Of a stretch of 17,181 nt of DNA, positions 13,206 through 17,181 are shown one piece after another. The DNA comes from Clostridiales bacterium. Lineage in GTDB: Bacteria; Bacillota_A; Clostridia; Peptostreptococcales; Anaerovoracaceae. The stretch lies in the NCBI GenBank assembly GCA_024697655.1, contig JAILFI010000058.1, forward strand, positions 1 through 17,181, read 5' to 3'. A program made the position numbers and the translations under genes. Position 1 is the first letter of the stretch; each line of letters begins with the position of its first letter. The notes beneath the pieces were generated by a model. The model saw nothing but the letters and a program-made list of their open reading frames with translations. It was not told the origin of the DNA and ran no database searches.

Positions 13206-14609
13206 TTAGAACTCCGCCGTCTTCGGGGTGCGTGGGAACGGCAGGACGTCGCGGATATTCTTCATGCCGGTGATGTACATGATGATACGCTCGAATCCGA
13301 GACCGTAGCCGGAGTGATAAACGCCGCCGTACTTTCTGAGGTCCATGTACCACCAGTACGCCTCGCCTTCCGGATCCATGCCCATCTCCTTCATGCGGGA
13401 GGCGAGCACATCGTAGCGCTCCTCTCTCTGGCTGCCGCCGATGATCTCGCCGACGCCCGGCACGAGCAGATCGCACGCCGCGACGGTCTTGTTGTCATCG
13501 TTCAGGCGCATGTAAAACGCCTTGATGTCTTTCGGGTAATCCGTGACGAAGATCGGCTTTTTGAAGACTTCCTCGGTGAGGAAACGCTCATGCTCCGTCT
13601 GCAGGTCGATGCCCCATTCGACCGGGTAGTCAAACTTCTTGCCGGACTTCTTGAGGATATCGATCGCCTCGGTGTAGGTGACGCGGCCGAAATCCGCCGC
13701 CACGATGCTGTGCAGGCGGTCGAGCAGGCCCTTGTCGATGAATTTGTTGAAGAATTCCATTTCTTCCGGCGCATTCTCGAGCACGTAGTTGATGATGTAT
13801 TTGATCATCGCTTCCGCGACCTGCATGTTGCCTTCCAGATCGCAGAATGCCATCTCCGGCTCGATCATCCAGAACTCGGATGCGTGACGCGGCGTGAAGG
13901 AGTTCTCCGCGCGGAACGTCGGTCCGAACGTGTAGATATCGTGGAACGCCAGGGCAAAGATCTCGCCTTCCAGCTGGCCGCTGACGGTCAGATTGGTGAG
14001 CTTGCCGAAGAAGTCCTGGCTGTAGTCGATCTTACCATCCTCCGTCCGGGGCAGATTGTCCAGATCCAGCGTTGTGACCTGGAACATCTCGCCGGCGCCT
14101 TCCGCGTCGCTGCCTGTGATCAGCGGCGTGTGGACGTACACGAAACCGCGGTCCTGGAAGAAGCAGTGGATCGCATGCGCGACCAGAGAACGGACACGGA
14201 ACACTGCGCTGAACGTGTTGCTGCGGGGGCGCAGATGCGCGATCTCGCGCAGGAACTCCATGCTGTGGCGCTTGTTCTGCAGCGGGTAGTCGGAACTGGA
14301 TGTCGCAACGATCTCGACTTCCTTCGCCTTGATCTCGAAGGGCTGCGGCGCATCGGGGGTCAGGACAAAATCGCCGGTGACTTTCAGCGCCGTTGCGATC
14401 GGTGCCTTGGTGATCTCCTGATAGTTGCCGAGCGTTTCCGCTTCGAGCACGATCTGGACCGGTTTGAAGAAGGTCCCGTCATTCAGCTCAATAAAGCCGA
14501 ATTTGTTGTTGCCGCGGTTGTTGCGGATCCATCCCTGCACGACGACTTCCTTCTCTTTGAAGGCTTCGCTCTGGCGGAACAGTTCCCTGACTTTCACGTC
14601 CTGTGCCAT
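13206..14609 (-). CDS. asnS: Asparaginyl-tRNA synthetase
   Basis: 467-aa class IIb synthetase that charges tRNA-Asn. The N-terminal OB-fold anticodon-binding domain shows [21 protein letters not shown]. Motif 2 is [21 protein letters not shown], cited here in part, and motif 3 is [14 protein letters not shown]. The asparagine-type specificity follows from overall similarity and length to AsnRS, not AspRS. The frame extends to 14711, but the ATG at 14609 is preceded by AAAGGA and gives the canonical length, so the first 34 codons of the longer frame are leader. It has its own promoter (14717-14745) and a GC-rich structured leader. The EF-G-like gene lies 72 nt downstream. Confidence 0.95.
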   Translation of the reverse strand: MAQDVKVRELFRQSEAFKEKEVVVQGWIRNNRGNNKFGFIELNDGTFFKPVQIVLEAETLGNYQEITKAPIATALKVTGDFVLTPDAPQPFEIKAKEVEIVATSSSDYPLQNKRHSMEFLREIAHLRPRSNTFSAVFRVRSLVAHAIHCFFQDRGFVYVHTPLITGSDAEGAGEMFQVTTLDLDNLPRTEDGKIDYSQDFFGKLTNLTVSGQLEGEIFALAFHDIYTFGPTFRAENSFTPRHASEFWMIEPEMAFCDLEGNMQVAEAMIKYIINYVLENAPEEMEFFNKFIDKGLLDRLHSIVAADFGRVTYTEAIDILKKSGKKFDYPVEWGIDLQTEHERFLTEEVFKKPIFVTDYPKDIKAFYMRLNDDNKTVAACDLLVPGVGEIIGGSQREERYDVLASRMKEMGMDPEGEAYWWYMDLRKYGGVYHSGYGLGFERIIMYITGMKNIRDVLPFPRTPKTAEF

Positions 14610-14644
14610 GTGTGTTCTGTTTCCTTTCTGCTGGTTGTTTACTG

Positions 14645-14714
14645 ATTTGTGCCTGCGCGCTGCCCGCAGGACAGCGCCGCGCTCCTTTACCGGACCGCCG
14701 TGCACAGGCAAATT
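14645..14714 (-). promoter_or_regulatory. Structured leader of asnS
   Basis: The 70-nt core of the asnS leader can close on itself: GCCTGTGC pairs with GCGCAGGC (outer helix, extended by T-A pairs), and GCGCTGTCC pairs with GGGCAGCGC inside. The two 3' arms share a few bases, so they compete slightly. No T-box motif, no T-run. It also contains GTAAAGGAGCG, which occurs at the 5' edge of element B (2380-2470). Confidence 0.45.
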
Positions 14715-14716
14715 TC

Positions 14717-14745
14717 ATTATACTATCTGGAAGCGCTTATATCCA
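14717..14745 (-). promoter_or_regulatory. Promoter of asnS
   Basis: TGGATA (14745-14740) and TATAAT (14722-14717), minus strand, 17 nt apart. The -10 is perfect and the -35 matches at four of six bases. It lies directly after the ridA stop codon. Confidence 0.65.
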
Positions 14746-14749
14746 GTTA

Positions 14750-15127
14750 TTATTTGATCTCCGCCACGCATTCAATTTCAAGCAGGCCGCCTTTGGGGAG
14801 CGCCGCCACCTGGAAGCACGAGCGCGCCGGCGGATCCTGTTCGAAATACCCGGCGTAGATCTCGTTGACCGCAGCGAAATCCGCGATGTCCGCCAGATAG
14901 ATCACCGTCTTGACGACCGTTTCATAGCCGGCACCGGCTTCCGCAAGGACCGCGCCGAGATTGTCCATCGCCTGTCTGGCCTGGGCTTCCACCCCTTCGC
15001 GCAGTTCTCCGGTCGCAGGGTCAAGCCCGAGCTGGCCGGATGTAAATACCAGTTTCCCTGTTGCGATCGCCTGGGAGTACGCTCCGACCGCCGCAGGTGC
15101 TTTTTCTGTTGCAATGACTCTTGCCAT
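14750..15127 (-). CDS. ridA: RidA family reactive-intermediate/imine deaminase
   Basis: 125-aa YjgF/YER057c/UK114 (RidA) protein, normally a cytoplasmic trimer that hydrolyses reactive enamine and imine intermediates, such as those released by PLP-dependent dehydratases. Conserved parts are VGAYSQAI (14-21), FTSGQLGLDP (28-37), and PARSCFQVAALPKG with R102, equivalent to the substrate-binding arginine 105 of E. coli RidA, followed by the catalytic-site glutamate E117 in LEIECVA. It starts 32 nt after argH with AAGGAGGG as ribosome binding site and probably shares the argH transcript. Confidence 0.94.
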   Translation of the reverse strand: MARVIATEKAPAAVGAYSQAIATGKLVFTSGQLGLDPATGELREGVEAQARQAMDNLGAVLAEAGAGYETVVKTVIYLADIADFAAVNEIYAGYFEQDPPARSCFQVAALPKGGLLEIECVAEIK

Positions 15128-15159
15128 CGTCTTCCCTCCTTCTCTCTTATCCGTATCTG

Positions 15160-16560
15160 TTACAGTAACTGCTGTACTTTTTTACGCGCCGCGCCAAGCC
15201 ACAGCTGTCCGTTCGCGGCCTGCCGGCGCACCTCGTCAGGCGCTGTGCCGCCGAAGGACTTCCTTGCGTTGACGCAGGCCTTCATCGAAATATCGCCCAG
15301 CATCGCGGTGCTGATCCGCGCATCGATGCTCTTGAGGTCTTCATCCGTCAGATCTTCCAGCTGACATCCCTTCTGCTCGCACGCTTTGACCATACGGCCG
15401 ACGATGTTGTGCGCTTCGCGGAACGGGATCCCGCTGACCGCCAGGTGCTCCGCCACGTCGGTCGCGTTGAGAAAGCCCTTACCGAGCTGCTCCGCGATCT
15501 TATCGAGGCGGAATTCCGTCTTCTCGATCATCCGCGCGAAGATCTCGACCGACGCTTTCCAGGTATCCGCCGCGTCGAACATGCCCTCCTTGTCCTCCTG
15601 GAAGTCCTTGTTGTAAGCGAGCGGCGTCCCCTTCATCACCGTCAGGAGCTGGAGCAGGTCTCCGTACACTCTGCCGGTCTTGCCCCGCAGGAGTTCTGCC
15701 ATATCCGGATTCTTCTTCTGCGGCATGATGCTGCTGCCTGTACAGAAGCTGTCGTCGATCGCGATGTAGGAAAACTCGGAGCTGTTCCACCATGCGAATT
15801 CCTCCGCCCAGCGCGAGATGTGCATCATCCCGATCGAAGCGCAGGACAGGAACTCGAGCGCGTAATCGCGGTCGCTGACGCTGTCCATCGCGTTCTCGGT
15901 CGGTCCCGCAAAGCCGAGCAGATCCGCCGTCTGATGACGGTCGATCGGCAGCGTCGTTCCCGCCAGCGCGCATGCACCGAGCGGGGACAGATCCATTCTC
16001 CGGTACGCATCGAGCAGACGCTCCGCGTCCCGGCGGAACATCTGGAAATACGCCATGAAGACAAACCCGACCGTGATGGGCTGCGCGTGCTGGATGTGGG
16101 TAAAGCCCACGGTGATATCCTCTGCGTACGCTTCCGCTTTCTGCAGGATCACTTCCTCCAGGAACAGCAGCCGCGCGAGGATCTCTCGGATCTCCTTCTT
16201 CAGATACAGCCGGCCGTCGATCTGGCACTGGTCGTTGCGGCTCCTCGCGGTGTGGAGCTTTTTACCGACCTCCCCGATCTGCTCGATGAGCCGGCTCTCG
16301 ATCCCCATGTGGATGTCTTCATCCTCCACACTGAACACGATCTCGCCGTTGTCGATCCCGGCTTCGATCGTCTGCAGGCCCGCGATGATCTGATCGCGCT
16401 CCTTTGCCGTCACGATCCCGCAGGCGGCCAGCATGGTCACATGCGCGATGCTGCCGCGGATATCCTCTTTATACATGCGTTGGTCAAATCCGATCGAAGC
16501 GTTGAACTCCTTGACGATCTGATCCATCTCTTTTTCAAATCTGCCGCCCCAAAGCGCCAT
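15160..16560 (-). CDS. argH: Argininosuccinate lyase
   Basis: 466-aa member of the fumarase/aspartase superfamily, which splits argininosuccinate into arginine and fumarate, the last step of arginine synthesis. Typical motifs are WGGRF at the start, HTARSRNDQ (103-111), GFTHIQHAQP (152-161) with the catalytic histidine, and the mobile loop GSSIMPQKKNP (275-285) that carries the catalytic serine. The length is normal. AAGGAAGAAGG precedes the ATG. The usual partner argG (argininosuccinate synthase) is not in this window. It starts 18 nt after the YARHG gene and is followed by ridA. Confidence 0.96.
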   Translation of the reverse strand: MALWGGRFEKEMDQIVKEFNASIGFDQRMYKEDIRGSIAHVTMLAACGIVTAKERDQIIAGLQTIEAGIDNGEIVFSVEDEDIHMGIESRLIEQIGEVGKKLHTARSRNDQCQIDGRLYLKKEIREILARLLFLEEVILQKAEAYAEDITVGFTHIQHAQPITVGFVFMAYFQMFRRDAERLLDAYRRMDLSPLGACALAGTTLPIDRHQTADLLGFAGPTENAMDSVSDRDYALEFLSCASIGMMHISRWAEEFAWWNSSEFSYIAIDDSFCTGSSIMPQKKNPDMAELLRGKTGRVYGDLLQLLTVMKGTPLAYNKDFQEDKEGMFDAADTWKASVEIFARMIEKTEFRLDKIAEQLGKGFLNATDVAEHLAVSGIPFREAHNIVGRMVKACEQKGCQLEDLTDEDLKSIDARISTAMLGDISMKACVNARKSFGGTAPDEVRRQAANGQLWLGAARKKVQQLL

Positions 16561-16578
16561 ATCCTTCTTCCTTTCCTG

Positions 16579-17181
16579 TTACAGTTTGCTGCGGACGTCG
16601 GTCAGATACTCCAGATTCTTTTTCTCATAGGTATTGAAGCTCTGCTCGACCTTTGCCATATCGCTCTCCGTACCCTTGTACCAGCTCTGCTTCTCGTACT
16701 GGCTCTTGAGCGTTTCATCTTTGAAAATATAACCGTGCCGCGCATACAGTTCGTTGAGCATCGCCTGGATCTGATCCTTTGTCTTGCCCTGGACATCCCT
16801 GTCCGTGTAGTACCGCTTGTCGATCTCCGGGATCAGCGTGTCTGCTGCCTCGTCCTTCTTATCCGTATCCTTGTCATCGTCGAACAGGTTCAGCGGATCC
16901 CAGTCGAACTTGGTCTTCTCCTCGAGCCCGCTGACTTCGAATTTCTTTTCCTGCCCGCTGACATTGATATGAAGAGACTTGGCGGTCTCTTCCGACACGA
17001 TCGCCCGTACCGTGACGGTATCCCCGTTGGAAAGGCCGGAAGACGGTTCGACAGTATAGGAGACCGTCTGCATGAACTGCTCGGCTTTCTCGTTGCCGCG
17101 CGGATAATCCGCTCTGGCACGGAGGGTGTCCTCGTCGTAGATCACAACGCCCTCTCCGTCATATCCTTCTATTGCGATGTC
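16579..17181 (-). CDS. YARHG-domain protein (partial, N-terminus beyond window)
   Basis: The frame is open to the right edge, so 200 C-terminal residues are seen and the true start is outside. The GTG at 17145 is internal: sequence before it (IEGYDGEG) belongs to the same domain. Residues 1-105 look like an Ig-like or beta-sandwich repeat of a type seen in Clostridia surface or membrane-anchored proteins with GYDGxG motifs (GLSNGDTVTVRAIVSEE). A short acidic linker (LFDDDKDTDKKDEAAD) leads to a C-terminal YARHG domain, here LYARHGYIFKDETLKSQYE with WYKG. The function is unknown. Family members are usually extracytoplasmic, but no signal or membrane segment is visible here because the N-terminus is missing. 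It is followed by argH after 18 nt with no terminator. Confidence 0.8.
   Translation of the reverse strand, partial: DIAIEGYDGEGVVIYDEDTLRARADYPRGNEKAEQFMQTVSYTVEPSSGLSNGDTVTVRAIVSEETAKSLHINVSGQEKKFEVSGLEEKTKFDWDPLNLFDDDKDTDKKDEAADTLIPEIDKRYYTDRDVQGKTKDQIQAMLNELYARHGYIFKDETLKSQYEKQSWYKGTESDMAKVEQSFNTYEKKNLEYLTDVRSKL

Noticed and set aside
11217..14645. Plus-strand open frame of 1142 codons running antisense to asnS and the EF-G-like gene
   Set aside because: It mirrors two well-supported genes and the gap between them, has arginine-, valine- and aspartate-rich composition typical of antisense of GC-rich coding DNA, and matches no family. It is open because the sense genes avoid the codons that would give stops.
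14610..14716. T-box riboswitch in the asnS leader
   Set aside because: No T-box sequence, no specifier-loop layout and no terminator; only GC-rich helices.

Overview
The window is a 17-kb, almost entirely one-directional stretch of a bacterial chromosome. Every convincing gene lies on the minus strand, so transcription runs from the right edge toward position 1. The gene content and order (cysS - mrnC - ... - rlmB - sigH - tRNA-Thr - tuf - ... - rpmG - secE - nusG) match the conserved Bacillota cluster known from Bacillus and Clostridia. A SigH-type sigma factor, a Mini-RNase III, a Bacillus-type ThyA and a phosphate butyryltransferase-like enzyme suggest an anaerobic member of the Clostridia. 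By eye it is rather GC-rich for that class. Genus and species cannot be told from this sequence. Nothing looks like phage, transposase or CRISPR.

Reading in transcription order. Block 1 (17181-14750): the 3' part of a YARHG-domain protein gene (cut by the window edge), argH and ridA. Block 2 (14745-11154): asnS with its own promoter and a strongly structured leader, then a paralogue of elongation factor G with an extended -10 promoter and a terminator. Block 3 (11117-8959): a four-TM integral membrane protein, a DJ-1/PfpI protein and a PHP-domain phosphoesterase, tightly packed and ended by a terminator that overlaps the next promoter. Block 4 (8899-3912): a dense operon cysS - mrnC - small membrane protein - thyA - folA - rlmB - sigH, with stop codons inside ribosome binding sites and a 71-nt folA/rlmB overlap. 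Block 5 (3915-2489): a strong promoter, tRNA-Thr(GGT), tuf and a textbook terminator. Block 6 (2470-1172): a lone ptb gene with its own promoter and terminator. Block 7 (1153-1): promoter, rpmG, secE and nusG; the window ends exactly at the nusG stop codon.

Functionally the region joins translation and transcription machinery (two aminoacyl-tRNA synthetases, tRNA-Thr, EF-Tu, an EF-G-like GTPase, L33, NusG, RlmB, Mini-III) with SecE, the alternative sigma factor SigH, and the thymidylate pair ThyA/DHFR. ThyA oxidises its folate cofactor to dihydrofolate and DHFR recycles it. Metabolic passengers are ArgH, RidA and Ptb.

The most interesting non-genic signal is a pair of related structured elements of 83 and 91 bp (1246-1328 and 2380-2470) that flank ptb in direct orientation. 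They share conserved blocks, and their stems differ in sequence while still pairing, which suggests a dispersed family under structural selection. Other points worth a second look are promoters laid into terminator hairpins (upstream of rpmG and of cysS), a 15-bp tandem repeat read in two frames to give an acidic DHFR tail and a basic RlmB head, and the EF-G paralogue, which lacks the catalytic histidine of the DxPGH motif.
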